NCBI GenBank assembly: GCA_017396675.1
Contig: JAFQLB010000025.1
Span: forward strand, 1-37,445
Length of the DNA: 37,445 bases
Reading direction: 5' to 3'
From: Lachnospiraceae bacterium
GTDB taxonomy: Bacteria; Bacillota; Clostridia; Lachnospirales; Lachnospiraceae
Notes under the pieces: model-generated
Told to the model about the DNA's origin: nothing
Databases searched by the model: none
What the model saw: the letters and a program-made list of their open reading frames with translations, nothing else
Part shown: positions 7,307 through 13,912 of the stretch, one piece after another
Position numbering within the stretch: the stretch's first letter is position 1
How the letters are laid out: every line of letters starts with the position of its first letter
Position numbers and translations under genes: made by a program

Positions 7307-9400
7307 ATGAATGTTTACACAACAGACAAGATTCGCAATGTAGTGCTGCTTGGGCACGGCGGGGCAGGAAAGACCAGCCTGACCGAAGCAATGGCTTACT
7401 TATCCGGCATTACTTCCAGAATGGGCAAGGTTTCCGACGGTAATACGGTCAGTGATTTTGGAAAGGAAGAGCAGAAGAGACAGATCTCCATTTCTACTTC
7501 TGTGGTACCGGTAGAGTGGGAAGGACACAAGATCAATCTTTTGGATACGCCCGGTTATTTTGATTTTGTAGGTGAAGTGGAAGAGGCAGTTTCCGCAGCA
7601 GATGCAGCCATTATTGTTGTTTCAGGCAAGTCCGGTGTGGAAGTGGGCACGGAAAAGGCTTGGGAGCTTTGTGAAAAATATAAGCTGCCCCGCATGATTT
7701 TCGTAACAGAGATGGATGTGGATAATGCATCCTTCCGTCAGGTAGTGGAGGATATGACAGGTGCTTATGGCAAAAAGATGGCTCCTTTCCATCTTCCTAT
7801 CCGCGAAAATGAAAAATTTGTAGGCTATATCAACGTTATTACGGAGACCGGCAACAAATGGCAGGGCAAGGATGTGGTGGAATGCGAGATTCCCGATTAC
7901 AGCAAGGAGAATCTTCAGATCTGTCGTGATACCCTGATGGAGGCCGTGGCTGAGACCAGCGAAGAATTTATGGATCGCTATTTCGGCGGAGAGGAATTCT
8001 CGGAAGCGGAGATTCGTTCTGCCTTAAGAACCAACGTAATGGATTGCAACGTAGTTCCCATGACCATGGGCTCCAATACGCTGTGCCAGGGTATTTATAC
8101 GCTTCTGGATGACATTATCAAATATTTCCCCAGCCCGGAGAGCAGAGAGAGAGCCGGTATTTCGCTGAAGACAAACGAGATTTTCCAGGCGAATTACGAT
8201 TTTTCCAAGGCAAAATCCGCATTTATCTGGAAAACCATCGTAGATCCCTTTATCGGTAAATACTCCCTTGTAAAGATCTGTTCCGGTGTCCTGAAAGCAG
8301 ACGATACGATTTTTAACAATGAAAGGGATGCGGAAGAAAAGGTCAGCAAGCTGTATGTGATGCAGGGAAGCAAGCCCATTGAGGTGAAGGAGCTGCATGC
8401 CGGAGACATCGGTGCCATTGCCAAATTGTCCGACGCAAAAACGGGGGATACGCTGTCTACCAAGGCACAGCCCATCCAGTACGCCAAGATGGAGATTTCT
8501 ACGCCTTATACCTATAAGAGATACAGAGCCGTAAACAAAGGCGATATTGATAAGGTTTCCCAGTCTCTGCAGAAAATGATGAATGAAGATATGACTCTGA
8601 AGGTAGTCAACGACGGTGCCAACAGACAGACCTTGCTTTACGGCATGGGAGATCAGCATCTGGAAGTGGTTGTCAGCAAGCTGGCCAACGAATACAAGGT
8701 GCAGATTGAGTTGGATAAGCCGAAGGTGGCTTACAAGGAAACGATCCGCAAGAAATCCGATGTGGAGTACAAATATAAGAAGCAGTCGGGCGGACACGGT
8801 CAGTACGGTCACGTAAAGATGACCTTTGAGCCCTCCGGCGATATGGAAACGCCGTATACCTTTGAGCAGATCGTGGTAGGAGGAGCTGTGCCCAAGAACT
8901 TCTTCCCCGCTGTGGAAAAGGGACTGCAGGACTCTGTGCTGAAGGGACCTATGGCTGCCTATCCTGTTGTGGGTGTGAAGGCGGTACTGTATGATGGCTC
9001 CTATCATCCCGTAGACTCTTCCGAAATGGCCTTTAAAATGGCTACGATTCAGGCCTTTAAGAAAGGATTTATGGAAGCCCAGCCCATTCTGCTGGAGCCC
9101 ATTTCCAACATTAAGGTGGTGGTTCCGGATTCCTACACAGGAGATGTTATGGGTGACCTGAACAAGCGCCGCGGTCGTGTGCTTGGTATGAATCCGCTGC
9201 CGGGAGGCAAGCAGGTGGTAGAAGCAGACATTCCCACCTCCAGTCTCTATGGCTATTGTACGGATTTAAGATCCATGACCGGCGGACGCGGTGATTACTC
9301 TTATGAGTTTGTGCGCTATGAGCAGGCACCAAGCGATGTGCAGGAGAAGGAAGTTGCTGCGAGAGCCAGCCAGGTGGCAGAAGGCGGCGAGGACGCATAA
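7307..9400 (+). CDS. Elongation factor G-like translational GTPase (EF-G paralogue)
   Basis: A 697-residue five-domain EF-G type GTPase. The P-loop is GHGGAGKT (residues 16-23) rather than the GHVDHGKT of canonical EF-G, and the G3 motif DTPG is at 80-83. At the G4 position, which is normally NKxD, the sequence reads TEMD (134-137). The C-terminal domains are well kept, including GGHGQYGHV, the GGAVPKNFFPAVEKGL block, and GDVMGDLNKRRGRVLGM. Paralogues of this kind are common in Firmicutes beside a true fusA and their role is not settled; suggestions for related proteins include ribosome recycling or back-translocation. The start has GGAGGACGTTAT before the ATG. It stands alone with its own promoter. 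The absence of the str operon neighbours rpsL, rpsG and tuf supports a paralogue rather than housekeeping fusA. Confidence 0.9.
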   Translation: MNVYTTDKIRNVVLLGHGGAGKTSLTEAMAYLSGITSRMGKVSDGNTVSDFGKEEQKRQISISTSVVPVEWEGHKINLLDTPGYFDFVGEVEEAVSAADAAIIVVSGKSGVEVGTEKAWELCEKYKLPRMIFVTEMDVDNASFRQVVEDMTGAYGKKMAPFHLPIRENEKFVGYINVITETGNKWQGKDVVECEIPDYSKENLQICRDTLMEAVAETSEEFMDRYFGGEEFSEAEIRSALRTNVMDCNVVPMTMGSNTLCQGIYTLLDDIIKYFPSPESRERAGISLKTNEIFQANYDFSKAKSAFIWKTIVDPFIGKYSLVKICSGVLKADDTIFNNERDAEEKVSKLYVMQGSKPIEVKELHAGDIGAIAKLSDAKTGDTLSTKAQPIQYAKMEISTPYTYKRYRAVNKGDIDKVSQSLQKMMNEDMTLKVVNDGANRQTLLYGMGDQHLEVVVSKLANEYKVQIELDKPKVAYKETIRKKSDVEYKYKKQSGGHGQYGHVKMTFEPSGDMETPYTFEQIVVGGAVPKNFFPAVEKGLQDSVLKGPMAAYPVVGVKAVLYDGSYHPVDSSEMAFKMATIQAFKKGFMEAQPILLEPISNIKVVVPDSYTGDVMGDLNKRRGRVLGMNPLPGGKQVVEADIPTSSLYGYCTDLRSMTGGRGDYSYEFVRYEQAPSDVQEKEVAARASQVAEGGEDA

Positions 9401-9412
9401 TACACAGATGGA

Positions 9413-9442
9413 AAGAACCGTCAGCTTGGTCTGGCGGTTCTT
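9413..9442 (+). terminator. Hairpin after the EF-G paralogue, weak terminator
   Basis: A 12-base stem (AAGAACCGTCAG with CTGGCGGTTCTT, one G-U pair) and a 6-base loop. It is followed by GTGATATC, not a T run, so it may stabilise the 3' end or only partly stop transcription into mazG. Confidence 0.5.
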
Positions 9443-9474
9443 GTGATATCGGGGGAAAAATGAAGGATCAAAGT

Positions 9475-10251
9475 ATGAATATACAAAAGATGCATCTGAG
9501 AAAAGAACTGATGGAATCTTTTGGGGAGTTTGTAGCCGTGGTGGAGAAGCTGCGCAGCAAGGAAGGATGTCCCTGGGACAGAGCTCAGACGCACAAAAGC
9601 CTGCGGCCGACGATGATTGAAGAAGCCTATGAGTCAGTAGATGCTATCAATGCATATGAAGCAACCGGAGCCTATGAGAATCTCAGAGAAGAGTTGGGAG
9701 ATGTGCTACTGCAGGTGGTGATGCACAGCGTGATCGCAGAGGAGGAAGCGCTTTTTACGGCGGAGGATGTGATCCGTGGGATCACGGAGAAAATGCGGCA
9801 TCGCCATCCTCATGTCTTCGGAAGCAGGGAATGGAACGGAGCAGAGCATGAAAAGACGTGGGAAGAACTGAAAGCAGAGGAAAAGGCCGGTAAAGAAACA
9901 GCAAAACATCCGCTGCGGGAGATTCCTGCGGCGTTGCCGGCCCTTCTTCGGGCATCCAAGGTGCAGAAAAAATCTGCCGGACTGTACAATACGAAGGAGG
10001 ATGCGTGTGTATCTGCCGGTAATCTTTCCGTATTGGCGGCAGAATTGTCAGAATTGCTGGAAAAGAAAAAAACGTCGGGAGAAACAGAGACAACTGCCGA
10101 AGCGGACAGCGGGAAAGAGATCGAGACAAGGATTCTTACAGAAATGTTACTGAAGATTACCAATATTTCGTGGCAGATTAAGATCAATCCGGAAATGGCG
10201 TTGGCTGATAGAATAGAGGAAATCATTGCTGACAAATGTATCGCGGAATAA
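9475..10251 (+). CDS. mazG: Nucleoside triphosphate pyrophosphohydrolase
   Basis: MazG hydrolyses nucleoside triphosphates to monophosphates, probably clearing damaged nucleotides or lowering (p)ppGpp. The N-terminal half has the classic signatures: KEGCPWDRAQTHKSL, the EExxExxD helix in MIEEAYESVDAI, and REELGDVLLQVVMHS with the second metal site. RHPHVFG and a WEELKAEEK segment follow, then a second, weaker MazG-like helical domain. Between them, near residues 200-220, is a low-complexity stretch rich in K, E and T. I prefer the ATG at 9475 because AAGGA lies 7 bases upstream; an in-frame ATG at 9460 is an alternative and adds five residues. It follows the EF-G paralogue by about 70 bases. 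Confidence 0.93.
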   Translation: MNIQKMHLRKELMESFGEFVAVVEKLRSKEGCPWDRAQTHKSLRPTMIEEAYESVDAINAYEATGAYENLREELGDVLLQVVMHSVIAEEEALFTAEDVIRGITEKMRHRHPHVFGSREWNGAEHEKTWEELKAEEKAGKETAKHPLREIPAALPALLRASKVQKKSAGLYNTKEDACVSAGNLSVLAAELSELLEKKKTSGETETTAEADSGKEIETRILTEMLLKITNISWQIKINPEMALADRIEEIIADKCIAE

Positions 10252-10433
10252 CAGTAACCCAACATAAGGGGATGGGAGATAAGAAACCTTTTTCTCTAAA
10301 AGTAAGATCTATAACGTGTATCTGCCCAGTTTTCCAAACCTCCGAATACATTGTCTGTTTGCCGGGAAAATGCTTGGGTCTGCCGGGCATTGGCGGATAC
10401 AGGAATAGAAACATATAAGTTGCGACGTGACCA

Positions 10434-10463
10434 GAGCCGACATACATCCATGTATGGCGGCTC
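10434..10463. repeat. Central hairpin 1 of the palindrome
   Basis: GAGCCG, one A/G mismatch, then CATACAT, apex CC, ATGTATG, and CGGCTC: a 14-position stem with a single mismatch. It sits at the centre of the long palindrome beside hairpin 2 and shares its CATCCATG apex. Confidence 0.8.
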
Positions 10464-10465
10464 CT

Positions 10466-10489
10466 GCCTGGTGCATCCATGCACCAGGC
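10466..10489. repeat. Central hairpin 2 of the palindrome
   Basis: GCCTGGTGCAT and ATGCACCAGGC are perfect inverted copies of 11 bases around CC. The apex CATCCATG is the same as in hairpin 1, only 2 bases upstream. No T run follows, so it is not an ordinary terminator. Confidence 0.8.
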
Positions 10490-10749
10490 TCCCTGCTTTT
10501 CTCCCTATATCCGCCAATACCTCTGCAGACCAAGTCGCATTTTCATGCAAAAGACAATCCATCCGGACGCCCGAAAAACTGCAATTCCACGTTACGGAGT
10601 TTTCTTTTTAGAGAGAAAGCTTTCTTTTCCCAATATCCGTGTGCAGACAGCCGACTTTCTCTGCAATGGGAGAACAGAAGCTTTGCGCAGAAAAGTTTTC
10701 TTATCTCACCGCCGATTACAGAGTCTCTTGTTATGATATAAACTTAACC

Positions 10750-10778
10750 TTGCCTTATGTACGAAAGTGTTATATACT
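10750..10778 (+). promoter_or_regulatory. Possible promoter for the NUDIX gene
   Basis: TTGCCT and TATACT are separated by 17 bases, with the -10 box ending 47 bases before the start at 10826. It lies just outside the right end of the palindrome. Confidence 0.5.
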
Positions 10779-10825
10779 GTTCTTAATTCAGATTGACCAA
10801 CACACCATATCAGGAGGAAATTGCA

Positions 10826-11278
10826 ATGATTGAAGCAACGAGCTGTGGCGGTGTGGTTATTTTTCGAGGGAAGATACTGCTTTTGTACAAGAATTTCAGG
10901 AACAAATATGAAGGCTGGGTCTTGCCCAAAGGGACTGTAGAAGAAGGGGAAGAGTACAAGGATACTGCTTTAAGAGAGGTTTTGGAAGAGACGGGAGCGA
11001 CGGCTTCCATTATCAAATATATCGGGAAGAGCGGGTATTCTTTCAATGTACCGGATGATACCGTGGAAAAGGAAGTTCACTGGTATCTCATGATGGCGGA
11101 CAGCTATTACAGCAAACCACAACGTGAAGAGTTTTTTGTAGATTCTGGTTTTTATAAATATCACGAGGCGTTTCATCTTCTGAAATTTGCAAATGAACGT
11201 CAGATATTGGAGAAAGCCTATAACGAGTATCTGGAATTAAAGAAGAAGAATCTCTGGGGAAGCAAGAAATATTATTAA
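10826..11278 (+). CDS. NUDIX family hydrolase
   Basis: A compact 150-residue protein with a complete Nudix box: G36, five residues, E42, seven residues, R50-E51, then E54-E55 and G57 (GTVEEGEEYKDTALREVLEE and TGA). The metal-binding glutamates are all present. Nudix enzymes cleave nucleoside diphosphates linked to another group; the substrate cannot be predicted, though WVLPKGTVEEGE is the MutT/Ap4A-like form. The start at 10826 follows AGGAGG by 9 bases; the longer frame from 10793 has no ribosome binding site. It is closed by a strong terminator, so it appears monocistronic. Confidence 0.92.
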   Translation: MIEATSCGGVVIFRGKILLLYKNFRNKYEGWVLPKGTVEEGEEYKDTALREVLEETGATASIIKYIGKSGYSFNVPDDTVEKEVHWYLMMADSYYSKPQREEFFVDSGFYKYHEAFHLLKFANERQILEKAYNEYLELKKKNLWGSKKYY

Positions 11279-11302
11279 AGAGGCGGCTTTTCGCCTCTTT
11301 TT
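11277..11302 (+). terminator. Rho-independent terminator after the NUDIX gene
   Basis: AAAGAGGCG and CGCCTCTTT form a 9-base stem around a 6-base loop and run directly into T's. The stem begins inside the stop codon. Confidence 0.85.
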
Positions 11303-11318
11303 AGAATGTGAGGAAAGT

Positions 11319-11639
11319 ATGCATTTTCTAAAGCCTCTGTACGTTGGTGAAGGAATAAGAAATATCCGGCGTGTCTGCTTCAGATTGTCTCACGGTGCGG
11401 GGATGAAGGATGTTTACGTAATTTCTTTGGCAAAAGAAAATGGACAGCTGGAATGTACACATAACGCATATCTAAAGCAAAGGATTCTGCGAAAACATCT
11501 CGGCGCTGTCGTCGGTGTGGCAAAGGGCTATAAAGAGGCGATCCGCTTAATTATACAGATAACGGAAGAAACCGTAGAACAGACGGGAACCGCCGATATC
11601 AAAGCCTATTTGGTATCCAGGCAAGAGTTAAAGGATTGA
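11319..11639 (+). CDS. Uncharacterised 106-residue protein
   Basis: I do not recognise this family. It is a soluble basic protein with no membrane segment or signal peptide. It begins MHFLKPLYVGEGI and contains a glycine-rich helix region HLGAVVGVAKGYKEA around residues 69-83 and an acidic amphipathic segment after it. AGGAAAGT immediately before the ATG supports the start. It stands 17 bases after the NUDIX terminator and only 7 bases before the DUF2953 gene, which is followed by ytfJ/gerW. It therefore probably belongs to that sporulation-associated unit and depends on read-through or an unseen promoter. Confidence 0.75.
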   Translation: MHFLKPLYVGEGIRNIRRVCFRLSHGAGMKDVYVISLAKENGQLECTHNAYLKQRILRKHLGAVVGVAKGYKEAIRLIIQITEETVEQTGTADIKAYLVSRQELKD

Positions 11640-11646
11640 AATGTGA

Positions 11647-12588
11647 ATGGCGCTGATTGTTTGGACGATAGTTAAGTGGATAGTTTGGATACTGGTATTT
11701 CTTCTGCTTTTTTTGCTGATCGTTGCCGCACTTCTGCTGTTTGTACCGATACGGTATCGCATACACGGAAAGGTAGAGGAAAAAAAGCCGGATCTGACAG
11801 CTAAGGCAACCTGGCTTTTGCATCTGGTATCCGTACATTTTACATGGAATGAAGGAACACGGCTCAGGCTGCGGATATTTGGGCTTCCTGTCTTTGATTC
11901 CCTGCGTGCCGGAAAAGAGAAAAAGAGTATGCCGCCGGAAGAGGAAACGGAATTTGTGCCGGAGCCTCTGCCGGAGGTTGAAAAGAGCCCGAAGCCGGAG
12001 CGTATACCGGAGGTTGAAAAGGGCCCGAAGCCGGAGCGTATACCGGAGGTTGAAAAAAAGCCGAAGTCGGAACAGATGCCGCCTCCCGCCGCTGCTGCAC
12101 CGAAGAAGAACATGTTGAACAGGCTGAGGGAAAAAATATTGGCTCTGAAAAGCAAGCTTACAAAGATTGGCAGGAGCGCAACGGATATCAAAGCAACTGC
12201 AGACCGTTTTCTGACAATATGGAAGCAGGAAGAAACTCAGGCTGCCTTCGCCCTGTGCAGGAATACCATTGGAAAGGTCGTAAAAGCCATCTTGCCAAAG
12301 AAATGGTCCGTAACGGGGAATGTGGGATTTGAGGATCCTTCCGTCACCGGCTATATGATGGCAGGGTTGGGAATAGGATATCCCTTTCTTGGCAATCATA
12401 TAAGGATCACGCCGGATTTCGAACATTCCGTATTGCAGCTTGAAGGCAGGGCGAAAGGAAGAATTACGATTTTCACATTGGTCCGGCAGGTGATCAGGGT
12501 TATTGCCAACAGGAATTGCCGTAGATTATTTAAACTAATTTCATCTGCCCAGGCGGGGCAGAACCGGGAGGTAGAAAAACATGGCTGA
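11647..12588 (+). CDS. DUF2953 domain membrane protein (ytfI-like)
   Basis: A 313-residue protein with one long N-terminal hydrophobic segment (residues about 4-32, rich in L, I, W and V). After it come a soluble region, a charged proline-rich linker (about 100-150), and a C-terminal portion containing VTGNVGFEDPSVTGYMMAGLG, which resembles DUF2953. In Bacillus the equivalent gene ytfI lies directly before ytfJ, as it does here, where the start of ytfJ overlaps this gene by 8 bases. Function is unknown; a link to sporulation is inferred from context. The linker is encoded by three 36-base tandem repeats and is likely to vary in length between strains. Confidence 0.8.
   Translation: MALIVWTIVKWIVWILVFLLLFLLIVAALLLFVPIRYRIHGKVEEKKPDLTAKATWLLHLVSVHFTWNEGTRLRLRIFGLPVFDSLRAGKEKKSMPPEEETEFVPEPLPEVEKSPKPERIPEVEKGPKPERIPEVEKKPKSEQMPPPAAAAPKKNMLNRLREKILALKSKLTKIGRSATDIKATADRFLTIWKQEETQAAFALCRNTIGKVVKAILPKKWSVTGNVGFEDPSVTGYMMAGLGIGYPFLGNHIRITPDFEHSVLQLEGRAKGRITIFTLVRQVIRVIANRNCRRLFKLISSAQAGQNREVEKHG
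11971..12078 (+). repeat. Three tandem 36-base repeats inside the DUF2953 gene
   Basis: Copies start at 11971, 12007 and 12043 with ccggaggttgaaaa. The first two are nearly identical and the third has diverged. Each encodes 12 residues of the form PEVEKxPKPERI. The period is a multiple of three, so copy-number change would keep the frame. Confidence 0.9.
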
Positions 12589-12976
12589 AAATAATATCAA
12601 TTCTGTAATGGAGTCTTTGCTCAAGGGTGTAGACAGTGTTTTAAGCACAAAAACCGTAGTGGGAGAAGCTACTACGATCGGAGATACCATTATCCTGCCG
12701 CTGGTGGATGTATCCTTTGGAATCGGTGCGGGTGCAGGCTGTCAGGATAAAAAGAACAGCGGAGGCGGCGGTGTGGGAGGCAAAATGACCCCAAGTGCCG
12801 TACTTGTAATCAAAGACGGGCATACAAAGCTGGTGAATATCAAGCAGCAGGATGGGGTAACAAAGATTCTTGATATGATCCCGGATCTGGTGGATCGTTT
12901 TACAGAGAAGAAGGAAAAGCCCGAGATGATGGCGGATGAGGAAGCCAAAGAAATCGCATTTCCGGAAGAAGGATAG
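12581..12976 (+). CDS. ytfJ: Sporulation protein YtfJ/GerW family
   Basis: A 131-residue protein of the GerW/YtfJ family, which in Bacillus is made in the forespore and needed for normal spore germination. The typical pattern is present: an N-terminal helix with LLKGVDSVLSTKTVVGEA, then GDTIILPLVDVSFGIGAGAG, a glycine-rich loop (SGGGGVGGK) and a conserved MTPSAVLVIKDG strand with a short acidic C-terminus. The start overlaps the DUF2953 gene by 8 bases, and GGGAGG lies just upstream of its ATG. This is one of the two sporulation markers in the window. Confidence 0.9.
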   Translation: MAENNINSVMESLLKGVDSVLSTKTVVGEATTIGDTIILPLVDVSFGIGAGAGCQDKKNSGGGGVGGKMTPSAVLVIKDGHTKLVNIKQQDGVTKILDMIPDLVDRFTEKKEKPEMMADEEAKEIAFPEEG

Positions 12977-13038
12977 ACACCTGTTGCAGAGAAGATATGC
13001 CATCGGCAACCGATACTGCCGGAAGAAACTCTTATCTC

Positions 13039-13060
13039 GCATCTCTTTATGGAGAGATGC
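13039..13060 (+). terminator. Hairpin after ytfJ
   Basis: GCATCTCT and AGAGATGC form a perfect 8-base stem with a 6-base loop, followed by CTTCTAA. The T tract is poor, so this is a weak terminator candidate for the ytfJ unit. Confidence 0.5.
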
Positions 13061-13076
13061 CTTCTAAACGATAGCA

Positions 13077-13109
13077 TAAAAAACGGATGGTTCCATTGGC
13101 GAACCATCC
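13077..13109 (-). terminator. Rho-independent terminator of rpmB
   Basis: Read on the minus strand, GGATGGTTC and GAACCATCC form a 9-base stem with a 7-base loop and are followed by G and six T's. It lies 11 bases after the rpmB stop. Confidence 0.85.
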
Positions 13110-13120
13110 TTATGCGATAA

Positions 13121-13306
13121 CTAAACTCTTTCAACTTTACCGGACTTCATGCAGCTCGTACATACATGCATTCTCTTAGAGGCCCCATTCACTTTGCATC
13201 TGATGCTTTTTACGTTAGAATTCCAGATACGATTGGTTTTTCTATTAGAATGGCTGACATTATGACCGAAATGCGCGCCTTTACCACAAATATCACACTT
13301 TGCCAT
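13121..13306 (-). CDS. rpmB: 50S ribosomal protein L28
   Basis: L28, 61 residues, starts MAKCDICGKGAHFGHNVSHS. It has two CxxC pairs (CDIC near the start and CTSC near the end), which form the zinc-binding form of the protein. GGGAGGTG lies 5 bases before the ATG at 13306, so I use this start and not an upstream in-frame one. It has its own promoter and terminator and is divergent from the Asp23 gene, an order (rpmB, yloU, yloV) shared with Bacillus. Loss of the zinc site would suggest a paralogue, but all four cysteines are present. Confidence 0.97.
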   Translation of the reverse strand: MAKCDICGKGAHFGHNVSHSNRKTNRIWNSNVKSIRCKVNGASKRMHVCTSCMKSGKVERV

Positions 13307-13373
13307 GCTGACACCTCCCAACTGTAGAACTGTAGTTTACATATTAATTGTCATAACGACTCACAACATTGAT

Positions 13374-13402
13374 ATAATAGCAGAAGCAAAGCACAAATGC
13401 AA
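13374..13402 (-). promoter_or_regulatory. Promoter of rpmB
   Basis: On the minus strand TTGCAT and TATTAT are separated by 17 bases, with a TGC just before the -10 box (extended -10). The -10 box ends about 67 bases before the rpmB start. Confidence 0.65.
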
Positions 13403-13451
13403 GTAAAAAATATATAATTTATACAAAATATTGAGATTCCTATAATTTCTG

Positions 13452-13480
13452 TTTCTTTTTCACGGAAAAACAGGTATAAT
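13452..13480 (+). promoter_or_regulatory. Possible promoter of the Asp23-fakA unit
   Basis: A perfect TATAAT at 13475-13480 ends 35 bases before the Asp23 start. The best -35 candidate at 17 bases is TTTCTT, which is weak. Confidence 0.45.
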
Positions 13481-13515
13481 ACCATAAGATAATCATCTTG
13501 GTAAGGAGGTACCCA

Positions 13516-13899
13516 ATGAAAGGAACTTCTATGAACAAAGGGCGGAAGCATTCCATGAATACGCATCTCGGAAGCATTACCATTGATAAAGACGTGATTG
13601 CCAGATATGCCGGCAGTGTTGCGGTTGAATGCTTTGGCATCGTAGGTATGGCAGGCGTAAATGTCAGAGACGGGCTGGTGAAGCTGTTAAAGTTAAACAA
13701 CATTTCCCGCGGCATTGTGGTCTCTGTTGAAAATAATAAACTGGTTCTGGATTTTCATGTGATTGTATCCTATGGAGTCAGTATCCTGGCAGTGTCCGAT
13801 AATCTGATCAGCAATGTCAAATATAAAGTAGAAGAATTCACAGGGATTGATATTGCCCGGGTGAATGTGTATGTGGAAGGTGTAAGAGCGATTGATTAA
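13516..13899 (+). CDS. Asp23/Gls24 family envelope stress protein (yloU-like)
   Basis: A 127-residue protein of the Asp23/Gls24 (YloU) family. Features include LGSITIDKDVIARYAGSVAVECFGIVGMAG at the N-terminus and a C-terminal pattern of short strands and helices ending in INVYVEGVR-like sequence. Proteins of this family are linked to cell envelope homeostasis, but the biochemical role is unknown. AAGGAGG lies 7 bases before the ATG at 13516, supporting this start over an upstream one at 13498. fakA starts 14 bases after the stop. The pair is the same as yloU-yloV in Bacillus. Confidence 0.9.
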   Translation: MKGTSMNKGRKHSMNTHLGSITIDKDVIARYAGSVAVECFGIVGMAGVNVRDGLVKLLKLNNISRGIVVSVENNKLVLDFHVIVSYGVSILAVSDNLISNVKYKVEEFTGIDIARVNVYVEGVRAID

Positions 13900-13912
13900 G
13901 GAGGAAGTATCA

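Larger units (their letters stand above)
10276..10707. repeat. Long imperfect palindrome (about 430 bp) in a gene-free gap
   Basis: This gap (10252-10825) has no credible gene. Left and right parts are reverse complements in at least six perfect blocks in the same order. They are CTCTAAAA (10294-10301 with 10606-10613), TAACGTG (10312-10318 with 10588-10594) and ATTGTCT (10350-10356 with 10552-10558). The others are GAAAATGC (10366-10373 with 10537-10544), GGTCTGC (10377-10383 with 10525-10531) and ATTGGCGGATA (10389-10399 with 10508-10518). An outer pair GAGATAAGAAA (10276-10286) with TTTCTTATCTC (10697-10707) may mark the ends, in which case the right arm carries about 80 extra bases. The core is a pair of tight hairpins. 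It could be a MITE-like element, a structured RNA, or both. No flanking target duplication is evident. Confidence 0.75.

Noticed and set aside
8024..9007. A 327-codon minus-strand open frame inside the EF-G paralogue
   Set aside because: It is a shadow of a strongly conserved GTPase gene and shows no family signature of its own.
7307..9400. Tetracycline resistance protein of the ribosomal protection type
   Set aside because: The overall length is somewhat larger, and the sequence aligns by motif with the EF-G paralogue group, not the TetM group, as far as can be judged by eye.
9413..9442. Regulatory riboswitch before mazG
   Set aside because: It is a single simple stem-loop next to the stop codon of the preceding gene; a weak terminator explains it.
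10252..10825. Small genes in the palindrome gap
   Set aside because: The open frames of 60-104 codons lack ribosome sites and protein-like composition, and lie in inverted copies on both strands as expected from a palindrome.
11971..12078. CRISPR-like array
   Set aside because: The 36-base units are directly adjacent without spacers and are part of a coding frame.
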